From positions 1 to 64,000 of the forward strand of contig HG000340.1 in NCBI GenBank assembly GCA_000436975.1: DNA of 64,000 nucleotides. The letters are read 5' to 3'. A model generated the notes under the pieces. That model made no database searches, was not told the DNA's origin, and was given only the letters and a program-made list of their open reading frames with translations. The translations under genes were made by a program, and so were the position numbers. The DNA is from Clostridium sp. CAG:1000. Lineage in GTDB: Bacteria > Bacillota_I > Bacilli_A > RF39 > UBA660. Shown here in pieces: positions 22,945-32,802 of this stretch (positions are counted from its first letter, which is position 1; every line of letters begins with the position of its first letter).

Positions 22945-25900
22945 ATGAAAGATGAAAAACTTTTGAGATTTTTTAATGCTGTAAATTTTAATGATAGTTT
23001 AACCCAATATTTTAAAGATTATGCAGTAAAAGAAGTATTATTAGAGCAAAAGGCTAATACAATGAGGTTGGTTTTAGAATGTGATGATTTAGTACCAATT
23101 AGTGTATTTAAAGAATTATATAGAAGTGGTAACACTTTAAAAGGGGTTTATAAAGTAATATATAAATTTATAGTTAAAAACAATACTAAATATTTAGAAG
23201 ATTATTTTAATTATTATTTTGATAAGTTAGTTTCTAAATGTCCAATGTTAGAATGTATCGATAGAGAAAAAATTAAGTTTAATGATAATATTATAGATAT
23301 AACTGTACTTAATAATGTTGAAAAGAATAAAATAGAATCTCTAAAAGAAAAAATAGAGATATTTTTAAGTGATATGGGATTTGATTTAATAGAAGTTACT
23401 GCTACTATTGATGAAGAAGAAAGAAAAAAATTTAAAGAACAATTAAATAGTAGTCTTGAAGTAGTTCAAAATAAAAAAACAAAACAAACAATTAAAGGTA
23501 GCCCAATAGGCGGAGATGTAAGTCAAATAAAGAATTTAATTTCTAATGAAAATAACGTTGTTTTAGTTGCTAAAGTATTTGGACTCGATGCAAGAAACAC
23601 TCCGAGTGGTTGGTATATAATAAATCTTAAATTAACTGATTATACAGACAGTATAATGGCAAATATATTTACTAAGAAGGAAGATGAGTATAATTATTTA
23701 TTAAGCCAAGTTAAAAAAGATAAATGGTATAAATTAAAAGGAAATATAAAATATAATACTAGAAGTAATGATTATGAGTTTGGTATTAATGATATAGAAA
23801 CATATGAAAGAAAAGAAAATAATGTTATAGTTGATGATGCTCCTGTAAAGAGAGTAGAACTACATGCTCATACTATGATGAGCCAAATGGATGGACTTGT
23901 AAAACTTGATTTATCTGCTCACACATGTGAACTTATTTCAAGAACGATAGATATGGGATATAAAGCAGTTGCTATAACAGATCATAATGGTTGTCAAGCA
24001 TTTCCTATTTGCTATAATTTAATAAAAAGTTATAATAAAAAACAAGAAGATCCAAGTAAGAAGTTTAAAGGACTTTATGGTACTGAACTTACTTTAGTAG
24101 AAGATATGGTTAATATTGTTGTAAGACCAATTGATGCTCCACTACTTGAAAGCACATATGTAGTATTTGATACAGAAACAACTGGATTTAATGCAGGTGC
24201 TGGAGATCAAATGATTGAAATCGGAGCAGTTAAAATTAAAGAAGGGGTAATTATAGATAGATTTGATGAACTTATAAATCCTAATAGGCCTCTTCCTAAA
24301 AAGATAACTGAACTTACCCAAATAACAGATGATATGTTAAAAGACGCTGATACAGAAGAAAATGTTACTAAAAGATTTTTAAAGTGGGCTTCAGACTTAC
24401 CTATGGTAGCTCATAATGCTAAATTTGATATTTCATTTATAGAAATGGCTATGAAGAAATATAATTTAGGTGAGTTTACGAATACTGTAATAGATACATT
24501 GGAACTTTCAAGGGCATTAGATCAAGGATATTCTAGACATAGTCTTTCTGCTTTAGTTAAAAGATATAATGTTGATTTTGATGAGGATGCTCATCATAGA
24601 GCAGATTATGATGCAGAAGGCACAGCATTAGTGTTTTATAAAATGATGAAGAAATTAGATAGTCAAAATTATGAGAATATTAATGAGTTAGAAAGACTTA
24701 TTTCTAAAGAAGATATATATAAATTTGGTCGGACTTATCATTTTAATGCAATTGCGCTTAATAGAACAGGACTTAAAAACTTATTCAAAATTATTTCTCT
24801 TGCTAATACAACTTATCTTTATAAAACACCTAGAATTTTAAGAAGCAAACTAAATGAATTAAGAGAAGGAATTATTATCGGTAGTGGCTGTTATGAAAGC
24901 GAAGTATTTAATGAGGCTAAAAGTAAAGATGGAGAAGAACTTACAAATATAATTAATTTCTATGATTATGTAGAGGTACAACCTCCTGAAGTATATGATC
25001 ATTTATTACAAACGGGAGATTTTGCAAATATATATGAGTTAAAAAGCCATATTAAGAAAATAGTTGAAGTTACTAAGGCCTCTGGTAAGATAATAGTTGC
25101 GACTGGAGATGTTCATCATTTCACTAGGGAAGATAAAATATATAGAGAAATAATAGTTCATCAAAAAGTACCTGGTGGTGGAAGACATCCACTAGCAAGA
25201 AACAATATTACTGAAATACCTTCACAACATTTTAGAACAACAAATGAAATGCTAGATGATTTTAGTTTTCTAGGAGAAGATTTGGCATATGAAATAGTTG
25301 TTACTAATACAAATAAAATTGCTGATATGGTTGATGAAATAGAAGTTATTATAGATACAAAAGGAATACCTTTCTCACCAAGAGTTAAAGCAGATGATGG
25401 TAAAACTTATTTAGATTGCAGAAAAGTTGTTACAGAGTTAGTATATACTAAAGCAAAAGAATGGTACGGAGATCCTCTTCCTAGAAATATAGAGGAAAGA
25501 ATTGCAAAAGAACTTTATGGAGATATTGTTTATAATTATTGGTATGGTAAGTTAAAAGAAGAAAATGAAGGAATTAGTGAAGAAGAATTATTAAATAAAA
25601 CATTTGATAATCTACATAATACAATCATAGAAGGATATGATAAGGTAAATGAGATTGTAACTGAATATGTGCTTAAAAACTGGAGTGAAGAAGACGGAGA
25701 GAAAAATGAAAAATCTATTGCTAAGAAGGTTAAAAAGACATTTGGTGGTATTATTGGTGGTGGATTTGACCCAATATATTTAATTGCTCAAAGGCTTGTT
25801 AAACACTCTAATGATGATGGATATATAGTTGGTTCAAGAGGTAGTGTAGGTAGTAGTTTTGTCGCAACACTTATGGGTATTACTGAAGTAAATCCGCTTC

Positions 25901-27555
25901 CTGCTCATTATAGATGTTTAAACTGTCAAACAAGTTTATTTGAAAGTGATGATGGTAGTGCGCTTGGTGCTACTTATTCAAGTGGATTTGACCTTCCTGA
26001 TAAGATGTGCCCTAAATGTAATAAGCCTATGAAGAAAGATGGGCAGGATATGCCATTTGCAACTTTCTTGGGATTTAATGCTGATAAAGTGCCAGATATT
26101 GATCTTAACTTTTCTGATTTAAACCAAGCATCAGCTCATGAATATACTAAAGTTTTATTCGGAGTTGATAATGTTTATAGAGCAGGTACTATAGGTACTG
26201 TTGCTGAAAAAACAGCTTATGGATTTGTTCGTGGCTATTATGAAGACAAGGGTATAATTGATAAAAGAAGCTGTGAAATAGAAAGACTTGCAATGGGATG
26301 TACTGGTGTTAAAAGAACTACCGGTCAACATCCAGGTGGTATAGTGGTTGTACCAGACTATATGGAAGTATCAGATTTCACTCCATTTCAGTTTCCAGCA
26401 GATGATCCAAATTCAGCATGGAGAACAACACACTTTGATTACCATTCAATTGAAGAAGACTTACTTAAACTTGATATTTTAGGTCACTCTGATCCAACAC
26501 AGCTTAGATTAATTCAAGACCTTAGTCATACAAATGTACTTGATGTACCACTTGATGACAAAGAAACTATGAGTATATTTTCTAAAATAGATGCTTTAGG
26601 TGTCACTAATGATGAGATTATGTGTCCAACTGGTACTCTTGGAATACCGGAATTTGGTACACAGTTTACGATTGGTATGGTATCAGAAACTAAGCCAACA
26701 ACTTTTGCTGAACTTGTTAAGATATCAGGACTTTCTCATGGTACTGATGTATGGCTTGGAAATGCACGTGATTTATGTACACCTGATGCAAGTGGTAATA
26801 TTAAAGTTCCATTTAAAGAGGTAATTGGGTGTCGTGATGATATAATGGTATATTTAATGTACAAAGGTATGCAACCAATAAAAGCATTTAAGATAATGGA
26901 ATTTGTAAGAAAAGGTAAAGCATCTAAAGACCCAGCTACTTGGGCAGAACATCGAAAGACCATGGAAGAAGCAGGCATTGAAGAATGGTTTATAGATTCA
27001 TGTCAAAAAATAAAATACATGTTTCCTAAAGCACATGCTGCTGCTTATGTTACAAGTGCCTTTAGAATTGCATGGTATAAAGTCCATATGCCTGTATATT
27101 TTTATGCATCATGGTTTTCAACTAAAGCAACTGATTTTGATATAGATGCAATGATTAAAGGATATGACGCTATTAAAAATAAATTAATTGAAATAAAAAA
27201 TAAAGGAAGAGATGCTTCAAATAAAGAAAATGGCATATCTGAATCTTTACATGTAGCACTTGAAATGTCAGCAAGAAAAATTAAAGTAGAACAGTTTGAT
27301 TTATATAAATCAAAAGCAATGACATTTGGAGTTTTAGATGATAATACATTAATCCCACCATTTATCACAATTGATGGTCTTGGTGAAGTAGTTGCTAAAA
27401 ACATAGAAAAAGAAGCACAAATTAAGCCATTTATTAGTATAGAAGATTTTCAAAATAGATGTAAAGTTTCACAAACTCTAATTGATAAGATGAGAAGTAT
27501 GGGCATATTTAAAGGTATGAGTGAAAGTTCTCAATTAAGTTTATTTGATCTTTAA
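22945..27555 (+). CDS. polC: DNA polymerase III alpha subunit, PolC type
   Basis: The 1536-aa PolC is the replicative leading-strand polymerase of low-GC Gram-positives. In order: N-terminal domain, OB fold (about 195-300), PHP domain (ELHAHTMMSQMDG, AITDHNG) interrupted by a DnaQ-like 3'-5' exonuclease (FDTETTGFNAG, HNAKFDISF, HHRADYDAEG, all DEDDh residues), the palm with PDIDLNFSD, a zinc-binding loop (CLNCQTS...CPKC) and the C-terminal segment. Length is near the Bacillus norm of 1437. GGTGAGG precedes the ATG. A hairpin overlaps its stop. Confidence 0.97.
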   Translation: MKDEKLLRFFNAVNFNDSLTQYFKDYAVKEVLLEQKANTMRLVLECDDLVPISVFKELYRSGNTLKGVYKVIYKFIVKNNTKYLEDYFNYYFDKLVSKCPMLECIDREKIKFNDNIIDITVLNNVEKNKIESLKEKIEIFLSDMGFDLIEVTATIDEEERKKFKEQLNSSLEVVQNKKTKQTIKGSPIGGDVSQIKNLISNENNVVLVAKVFGLDARNTPSGWYIINLKLTDYTDSIMANIFTKKEDEYNYLLSQVKKDKWYKLKGNIKYNTRSNDYEFGINDIETYERKENNVIVDDAPVKRVELHAHTMMSQMDGLVKLDLSAHTCELISRTIDMGYKAVAITDHNGCQAFPICYNLIKSYNKKQEDPSKKFKGLYGTELTLVEDMVNIVVRPIDAPLLESTYVVFDTETTGFNAGAGDQMIEIGAVKIKEGVIIDRFDELINPNRPLPKKITELTQITDDMLKDADTEENVTKRFLKWASDLPMVAHNAKFDISFIEMAMKKYNLGEFTNTVIDTLELSRALDQGYSRHSLSALVKRYNVDFDEDAHHRADYDAEGTALVFYKMMKKLDSQNYENINELERLISKEDIYKFGRTYHFNAIALNRTGLKNLFKIISLANTTYLYKTPRILRSKLNELREGIIIGSGCYESEVFNEAKSKDGEELTNIINFYDYVEVQPPEVYDHLLQTGDFANIYELKSHIKKIVEVTKASGKIIVATGDVHHFTREDKIYREIIVHQKVPGGGRHPLARNNITEIPSQHFRTTNEMLDDFSFLGEDLAYEIVVTNTNKIADMVDEIEVIIDTKGIPFSPRVKADDGKTYLDCRKVVTELVYTKAKEWYGDPLPRNIEERIAKELYGDIVYNYWYGKLKEENEGISEEELLNKTFDNLHNTIIEGYDKVNEIVTEYVLKNWSEEDGEKNEKSIAKKVKKTFGGIIGGGFDPIYLIAQRLVKHSNDDGYIVGSRGSVGSSFVATLMGITEVNPLPAHYRCLNCQTSLFESDDGSALGATYSSGFDLPDKMCPKCNKPMKKDGQDMPFATFLGFNADKVPDIDLNFSDLNQASAHEYTKVLFGVDNVYRAGTIGTVAEKTAYGFVRGYYEDKGIIDKRSCEIERLAMGCTGVKRTTGQHPGGIVVVPDYMEVSDFTPFQFPADDPNSAWRTTHFDYHSIEEDLLKLDILGHSDPTQLRLIQDLSHTNVLDVPLDDKETMSIFSKIDALGVTNDEIMCPTGTLGIPEFGTQFTIGMVSETKPTTFAELVKISGLSHGTDVWLGNARDLCTPDASGNIKVPFKEVIGCRDDIMVYLMYKGMQPIKAFKIMEFVRKGKASKDPATWAEHRKTMEEAGIEEWFIDSCQKIKYMFPKAHAAAYVTSAFRIAWYKVHMPVYFYASWFSTKATDFDIDAMIKGYDAIKNKLIEIKNKGRDASNKENGISESLHVALEMSARKIKVEQFDLYKSKAMTFGVLDDNTLIPPFITIDGLGEVVAKNIEKEAQIKPFISIEDFQNRCKVSQTLIDKMRSMGIFKGMSESSQLSLFDL

Positions 27556-27577
27556 GAAGCATTTGCTTCTTTTTTCT
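27554..27577 (+). terminator. Terminator after polC
   Basis: AAGAAGC / GCTTCTT stem, loop ATTT, followed by six T's. Confidence 0.85.
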
Positions 27578-27585
27578 TTGAAAAA

Positions 27586-27618
27586 AGTGTTTTTAATATT
27601 TATGACTGATTATATAAT
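27586..27618 (+). promoter_or_regulatory. AGTGTTTTT-type promoter of the 56-aa gene
   Basis: AGTGTTTTT at 27586-27594, 18 bases, TATAAT at 27613-27618. One of four copies of this arrangement in the window. Confidence 0.6.
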
Positions 27619-27629
27619 TGGGAGGTAAC

Positions 27630-27800
27630 ATGAATATTAAAAACGATATAGATAATGAAGTTTGTAATTTTACTAATGATGCTTCACTTAAATTAAAAGG
27701 TTGTTATTTAAATTATGTTAAAGAATATAATCAAAAAAAATTAGCGTGTAAAATAAAAAAAGATATTTTGATAGTAAGACGGGAAATGCTTGAATTATAA
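27630..27800 (+). CDS. Small hypothetical protein (56 aa)
   Basis: ATG at 27630 has GGGAGGT seven bases upstream and a good TATAAT before that. The product is basic, with two cysteines and a C-terminal KKDILIVRREMLEL helix. It directly precedes a decayed Cys-rich reading frame, so it may be an intact small gene or the shifted start of that relic. No family is recognised. The strong signals favour real expression. Confidence 0.45.
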   Translation: MNIKNDIDNEVCNFTNDASLKLKGCYLNYVKEYNQKKLACKIKKDILIVRREMLEL

Positions 27801-28018
27801 AGCTAAATATTTAGCAGATAATATAGATAAAGCACCATATTGGAAATGTAAAAATAGTAGCGATTATATGTATACTGAAGAAGAAGCAGGCGGAGCACTT
27901 ATGTGGTGTGTTAAAACTACAAGTAAAGTAACTACTGAAAGTTGTCCTTCTGGTTATACTAAATAAAATGATATTTGTAAAAAAACAGAAACAGTTAATT
28001 GTACTATAGTAAAAAACT
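27778..28018 (+). pseudogene. Remnant of a Cys-rich surface-protein gene
   Basis: A frame without a start codon reads ADNIDKAPYWKCKNSSDYMY...ESCPSGYTK, meets TAA at about 27964, then continues in the same frame as NDICKKTETVNCTIVKN before a second TAA. The CPSGY(T)...DICKKTETVNC pattern looks like Cys-rich repeat units of secreted proteins. With no start and an internal stop it is a relic, followed by an intact terminator. Confidence 0.55.
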
Positions 28019-28042
28019 AATTAAATAAATATTAGTTTTTTC
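28011..28042 (+). terminator. Terminator after the surface-protein relic
   Basis: AAAAAACTAAT / ATTAGTTTTTT stem (28011-28021, 28031-28041) with a nine-base loop. Confidence 0.8.
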
Positions 28043-28062
28043 TTTTTGCTTTGTGTTATAAT
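28034..28062 (+). promoter_or_regulatory. Promoter of the MBL-fold gene, -35 inside a terminator
   Basis: TATAAT at 28057-28062 with TG at 28054-28055 (extended -10). The 17-base spacer places the poor -35 (TAGTTT) in the terminator's right arm. Confidence 0.6.
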
Positions 28063-28079
28063 ATTACATGGTGAATTAA

Positions 28080-28829
28080 ATGAAAGTAGTTGTTTTAAGT
28101 AGCAGTAGTAGTGGTAACTCTACATATATAGAACTAAATAATATAAAGTTTTTAATAGATGCTGGTCTTCCATATGGCGTTATGAAAGAAAGGCTATATG
28201 ATATAGGTGTAGAACCAGAAAGTATTGATTTTATAATCGTAACACATGCACATATAGATCACGTAAGAAGTATTCATACATTTAATAGGGTTTATAATAC
28301 TAAAATATATATATCAAGTGAAACATTACTTGAGTATGATAAAAGGGATAAATTAAAAGATGTAGTGTTGTTTGATGAACTTGATAATATTATGGGTATT
28401 AAATTTGATAAAGTACCAATTTCACATGATAAAAAAGGATATGGTTTTGTATTTGAATACGGTGGTAATAGTATAGCATATATGGCTGATACTGGTATGA
28501 TACATTTTAAATATTATAATCTTTTAAAAAATAAAACTGTGTATTTACTTGAAAGTAATCATGATGTAGAAATGGAAATGAATGGTACTAAAGATCAAAA
28601 GACTAAGTTAAGAAATATTGGAGATATGGGGCACTTATCTAATGAAGATTGTGCTAAGTATTTAAATTATTTTATAGGAAATAATACTAAATATATATAC
28701 TTAATACATATAAGTGATCATGATAATACATATGAAAAAGCATATCAAGTAAATAGAGATTCAATAGATAAAAATATCAAAATATTTTTAACATATAAAG
28801 ATAAAATTAGTGAAAAACTAGAGGTATAA
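28080..28829 (+). CDS. MBL-fold hydrolase of the YycJ/WalJ type
   Basis: The 249-aa metallo-beta-lactamase-fold protein has SSSSSGNSTYIE near the start, the metal motif THAHIDHVRS near 57, ADTG near 138, and ESNHDVEM followed by GHLSNEDCA, a combination typical of YycJ (WalJ). WalJ homologues are reported as 5'-3' exonucleases coordinating cell division with replication; it normally sits in the walRK operon, which is absent here. GGTGA precedes the ATG. A strong hairpin follows, so it is monocistronic. Confidence 0.85.
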   Translation: MKVVVLSSSSSGNSTYIELNNIKFLIDAGLPYGVMKERLYDIGVEPESIDFIIVTHAHIDHVRSIHTFNRVYNTKIYISSETLLEYDKRDKLKDVVLFDELDNIMGIKFDKVPISHDKKGYGFVFEYGGNSIAYMADTGMIHFKYYNLLKNKTVYLLESNHDVEMEMNGTKDQKTKLRNIGDMGHLSNEDCAKYLNYFIGNNTKYIYLIHISDHDNTYEKAYQVNRDSIDKNIKIFLTYKDKISEKLEV

Positions 28830-28850
28830 CGTAAAAATATACCTCTTTTC
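28820..28850 (+). terminator. Terminator after the MBL gene
   Basis: AGAGGTATA / TATACCTCT stem (28820-28828, 28838-28846) followed by T's. Confidence 0.85.
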
Positions 28851-28895
28851 TTTTAAAATAAATATAATTATGTTAAAATTAATGTGGTGAAATGT

Positions 28896-30113
28896 ATGTA
28901 TAGAAAAACATTTATGGAAGTTAATATTGATAATATAACTTCTAATGTAAAAAACATAATAGAAAAATATAATGATTATAAATACTATATAGCTATGGTT
29001 AAATCAAATGCATATAATCATGGTATGTATATAGTAAATGACTTAATAAAGAGTGGTATTAATTATTTTGCAACATCTTCTTTAGAAGAGGCAATGAATA
29101 TTAGAAAGTATAACAAAGATATAGGTATTCTTTGTGTTGAAAAGATTGAACTTGATTCAATTGACGTAGCAATAGATAATAATATAACTCTAACTATTCA
29201 TGAAGTTGATTATTTAAAAGAAATAATAAAAATTACAAATAAAAATATAAAAGTTCATATTAAAATAGATACTGGAATGAATAGATTAGGCGTTAGTAGT
29301 AAAAATGAATTAAATGAAATAGTCCATATTATTAATTCAAATAAAAATATATATTTAGAAGGATTATTTACTCATTTCGCAACACCTGGTACTCATGATA
29401 AATTCTATGATATTCAAGTCTCTAATTTTAAAGATATTACTAGTGATTTAGATTTATCTAAGATACCAATGATACATTTAAGTAGTAGTTTTATAGTTCT
29501 TTCTCATCCTAAGTTAGAATTTGCTAATGCTATTAGAATTGGAACTATTATATATGGATTTGATATCGCACCAAAAAGATTATCAAATAGTCCTAAAAAT
29601 ATATTAAGGAAGATTAGAAATAATTATTTAATTAAAAAATATAACATAAGTAAAACATATGATAATGTGAATATTGAACTTAAAACTGCTTTAAAACTTA
29701 AAACTAATATTATACAAATCAAGCATATAAAACAAGGCGATAAAGTAGGCTACGGAATTCTTTATGAAGCAAAGAAAGATGAAATAATCGCAACAATACC
29801 AATTGGTTATGATGATGGGATTGGTACTAATCATGTAAATAGATTTGTTATTATTAATAATAAAAAATATCCTGTTATTGGTGAAATATCTATGTGTATG
29901 ATGAGTATACTAATAGATGAAAGTGTTAGTATAAATGATGAAGTAACCATTTTAGGTGATGGTATAACTATTGGTCAGATAGCAAGATTAAATAATACAA
30001 GTATGCATAATGCACTTGTAAATATAGGTAAAAATTTACCAAAAGTATATATCAAAAATAATAAAAAAGTTTATGAAGAAAAGTATATAATGGAGGGTGA
30101 AAATGAGTCTTAA
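28896..30113 (+). CDS. alr: Alanine racemase
   Basis: A 405-aa fold-type III PLP enzyme. The cofactor lysine is Lys36 in AMVKSNAYNHG; KIDTGMNRLG and the second catalytic tyrosine in GDKVGYGILY are present, as is the ISMCMMSI segment. It makes D-alanine for peptidoglycan. An insertion of about 40 basic residues (after YGFDIAPKR) makes it slightly longer than the 370-390 norm. ATG 28896 has GGTGGTGA-like spacing upstream. Its last codons overlap the ATP-grasp gene, so alr, ATP-grasp and the flippase form an envelope operon. Confidence 0.94.
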   Translation: MYRKTFMEVNIDNITSNVKNIIEKYNDYKYYIAMVKSNAYNHGMYIVNDLIKSGINYFATSSLEEAMNIRKYNKDIGILCVEKIELDSIDVAIDNNITLTIHEVDYLKEIIKITNKNIKVHIKIDTGMNRLGVSSKNELNEIVHIINSNKNIYLEGLFTHFATPGTHDKFYDIQVSNFKDITSDLDLSKIPMIHLSSSFIVLSHPKLEFANAIRIGTIIYGFDIAPKRLSNSPKNILRKIRNNYLIKKYNISKTYDNVNIELKTALKLKTNIIQIKHIKQGDKVGYGILYEAKKDEIIATIPIGYDDGIGTNHVNRFVIINNKKYPVIGEISMCMMSILIDESVSINDEVTILGDGITIGQIARLNNTSMHNALVNIGKNLPKVYIKNNKKVYEEKYIMEGENES

Positions 30114-31125
30114 AACAATGATGTTTAAAAAAGTAAAAGCAATAAATTTTGAAAAACTTGATAAATTAAGTAGTGACATTGCTAAACGTAATAATAAAAG
30201 CAAGGGTTATGTTAAAAGAGATATGATCAAAAATTTTATAAAATATGGCATAGGTTATACTGATTACTTAAAAGGAGATTATATTAATTTAACAGAAGAT
30301 GAAAAGAAGACTTATGTGACAACTAAATCTTTTTATAAAATGCTTAAATATTTAAATGATGATAGATATATAGCTGTTATGAGGGATAAACTATTATTTA
30401 ATAAAGTATTTAGAGACTTTATTAAAAGAGATTTTCTTGATTTAAGAGTTTCTACTGTTGATGATTTTAAATCATTTATCAAGGGTAAAAAGAATGTATT
30501 TGCTAAACCTCCAACTGACTTTGGTGGACATGGTATAGAAAAAATATGTGTTAAAGATATAAAAGATGTTAATAAACTATTTGAAGAATTAAAAAGTAAA
30601 AAATTAAATTTAATAGAAGAAGAAATTATACAACATAAAGAACTTGATAAGTTAAATCCTTATGCAGTTAATTCTTTTAGAATTGTGACTCTTGTCAAAG
30701 ATGGTAAGAGTTATATACTTGCTAATGCACTTAGAATTAATATCGATGATGCAGTTGCAATAGGATGCTCTGATGCTTATATGAGACTTGATGAAAATGG
30801 CAAAATATGTAGTAGAGTAGTAGATGATGTTGCTAATACTTATGAGTATCATCCGATGGCAAAGATTAAATTTAGTACTGTTAAAGTACCTTATGTAAAA
30901 GAAGCATTTGATATGGCGTTAAAAGCAGCACTTTTAGTGCCTGAGGTAAGATATGTAGGATGGGACATTGCTTTTACACCAAATGGACCTGTTATTATGG
31001 AAGGAAATGAATATCCAAGTTATGGGCTTGTTCAATATTATTTATTTAATGATGAACATGTAGGTCATTTAGCTAAGATATCAGAGATACTTGGTGAAGA
31101 AGAAATGAAGAAGATGAATTTATGA
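30103..31125 (+). CDS. Sugar-transfer-associated ATP-grasp protein
   Basis: The 340-aa protein resembles the ATPgrasp_ST family: FAKPPTDFGGHGIEKI (nucleotide-binding loop), NSFRIVTL, and VGWDIAFTPNGPVIMEGNEYP, whose Asp and Glu would bind magnesium. Such proteins are found with surface polysaccharide genes and ligate an unknown acceptor; the reaction is not established. GGAGGG precedes the ATG at 30103. It overlaps alr by 11 bases and the flippase by four, placing it in a cell-wall or glycan operon. Confidence 0.8.
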   Translation: MSLKTMMFKKVKAINFEKLDKLSSDIAKRNNKSKGYVKRDMIKNFIKYGIGYTDYLKGDYINLTEDEKKTYVTTKSFYKMLKYLNDDRYIAVMRDKLLFNKVFRDFIKRDFLDLRVSTVDDFKSFIKGKKNVFAKPPTDFGGHGIEKICVKDIKDVNKLFEELKSKKLNLIEEEIIQHKELDKLNPYAVNSFRIVTLVKDGKSYILANALRINIDDAVAIGCSDAYMRLDENGKICSRVVDDVANTYEYHPMAKIKFSTVKVPYVKEAFDMALKAALLVPEVRYVGWDIAFTPNGPVIMEGNEYPSYGLVQYYLFNDEHVGHLAKISEILGEEEMKKMNL

Positions 31126-32756
31126 AAAAATTAAAGAAAAATACATTTATACAAGGAACAATAGTTACATCTGTAATACTAATTATAATTAAATTATTAG
31201 GCGCTTTATATGTAATACCTTTTTATAAGATAATAGGTACAAATGGTGGGACTCTTTATAGTTATGCATATAATATTTATAATTTATTTTTAAATATTAG
31301 TACCGCAGGTATACCAATCGCAATATCTATGATTATAAGTGAGTATCTTGCTCTTAATATGTATGATGCCAAAGAACGAGCATATAAAATAGGTAAAAAG
31401 ATAATTGCATTCTTAGCAATCTTTTCATTCTTAATAGTATTCTTTGGTTCAGAATATATTGCTAGATTTATAATAAGTGATCTTACTGGTGGTAATAGTA
31501 TTGAAGATATATCATATGTAATTAAATCAGTATCATTCTGTTTAATAATAATACCATTCTTAAGTGTATTAAGAGGATATATGCAGGGACATAAATTTAT
31601 AACACCAACTTCATATTCTCAATTAATAGAACAAATTGTTAGAATAATGGTTGTATTATTGGGTTCATTTACAGTAATTAAAGTGTTAAATAAATCAGTT
31701 ACAAGTGGAGTAGGTGTTGCACTTTTAGGCGCATTTATAGGTGGACTTGCTGCTTATATTTACTTAAGAATAAAAGTTAAAAATAATAAAAAGGAATTTC
31801 CAGTTGCTGATAAAAAAGATCAAGTACCAAATAAAACTATTGCTAAAAAAATATTATCATATTGTATACCACTTGTAATAATATCTATAGTTGATAATTT
31901 ATATACTATAGTGGATGTAAAACTTATTATAAAAGGTCTTCATATGATAGGTTATTCTGCGATTGAAAGTGAAACAGTATCAGGAATAGTATCAACTTGG
32001 GCACCTAAGATATGTACCGTTATAATAGCTATTGCTATATCACTTACTACTAATATAATCCCACATGTAACAACAAGCTATATAAGAAAAGAATATGATG
32101 AGGTAAATAGAAGATTCAACCAAGCAATATCAACTATGCTAATAATAACTGTTCCTATGGCATTATTATTACTAATGTTATCAAATGAAAGTTATTATAT
32201 TTTTTATGGTAGTAGTAAATATGGTTCACTTGCACTTAAAGTATCTGCTATAAGTCATATATTCTTTGGAGTATGGACAGTTATAAATACATCTCTTCAA
32301 AGTATGAGAAAGTTTAAAATAGTTTATATTAATTCAGTTGCAGGACTGCTTGCTAATGCATTACTTGATATACCACTTATTTTATTATTTAATAAAGTAG
32401 GTCTTCCTGAATATATTGCAACTATAGTATCAACATGTATTGGTTATTCAATTTCAATATCAATCGCATTAATTTATTTAAGAAAAGAAATGCATTTTAG
32501 TTATAGAAAAACAGTTAACTTAATGAAAAAATTAATAGTGCCATCTATTGCTATAATAGTTCCAATATTATTATCTAAAACATTTATTAAGTTTGATTAT
32601 ACATTTATAAGTAGTGCTATTTCATTAATGATACATGGAATATTAGGTGCAATTATATACTTAACAATAGTTTATAAAAATAATGCTATAAATGAAACGT
32701 TAGGCAATGAATTTATAGATGAAATATTAGTGAAACTAAGACTTAAAAAGGTATAG
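31122..32756 (+). CDS. MOP-superfamily lipid flippase (SpoVB/MurJ-like)
   Basis: A 544-aa protein with about 14 membrane helices. The opening (FIQGTIVTSVILIIIKLLGALYVIPFYKIIGTNG) and an early SAGIP...S motif are typical of the polysaccharide-exporter SpoVB/YtgP-MurJ group, which flips lipid-linked cell-wall precursors. With alr and ATP-grasp upstream, lipid II or another undecaprenyl intermediate is the likely substrate. The start overlaps the previous stop (ATGA). Which branch (MurJ or SpoVB) cannot be decided by eye. Confidence 0.88.
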   Translation: MKKLKKNTFIQGTIVTSVILIIIKLLGALYVIPFYKIIGTNGGTLYSYAYNIYNLFLNISTAGIPIAISMIISEYLALNMYDAKERAYKIGKKIIAFLAIFSFLIVFFGSEYIARFIISDLTGGNSIEDISYVIKSVSFCLIIIPFLSVLRGYMQGHKFITPTSYSQLIEQIVRIMVVLLGSFTVIKVLNKSVTSGVGVALLGAFIGGLAAYIYLRIKVKNNKKEFPVADKKDQVPNKTIAKKILSYCIPLVIISIVDNLYTIVDVKLIIKGLHMIGYSAIESETVSGIVSTWAPKICTVIIAIAISLTTNIIPHVTTSYIRKEYDEVNRRFNQAISTMLIITVPMALLLLMLSNESYYIFYGSSKYGSLALKVSAISHIFFGVWTVINTSLQSMRKFKIVYINSVAGLLANALLDIPLILLFNKVGLPEYIATIVSTCIGYSISISIALIYLRKEMHFSYRKTVNLMKKLIVPSIAIIVPILLSKTFIKFDYTFISSAISLMIHGILGAIIYLTIVYKNNAINETLGNEFIDEILVKLRLKKV

Positions 32757-32771
32757 AAATATACCTTTTAT
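32745..32771 (+). terminator. Terminator after the flippase gene
   Basis: AAAAGGTATA / TATACCTTTT stem, loop GAAA; overlaps the stop codon. Confidence 0.85.
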
Positions 32772-32782
32772 TATGGTAAAAT
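32754..32782 (+). promoter_or_regulatory. Promoter of obg, -35 inside the upstream terminator
   Basis: TAGAAA in the hairpin loop (32754-32759), 17 bases, TAAAAT (32777-32782) with TGG before it. Confidence 0.6.
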
Positions 32783-32802
32783 TGTATGGAAGAGGGATTT
32801 TT

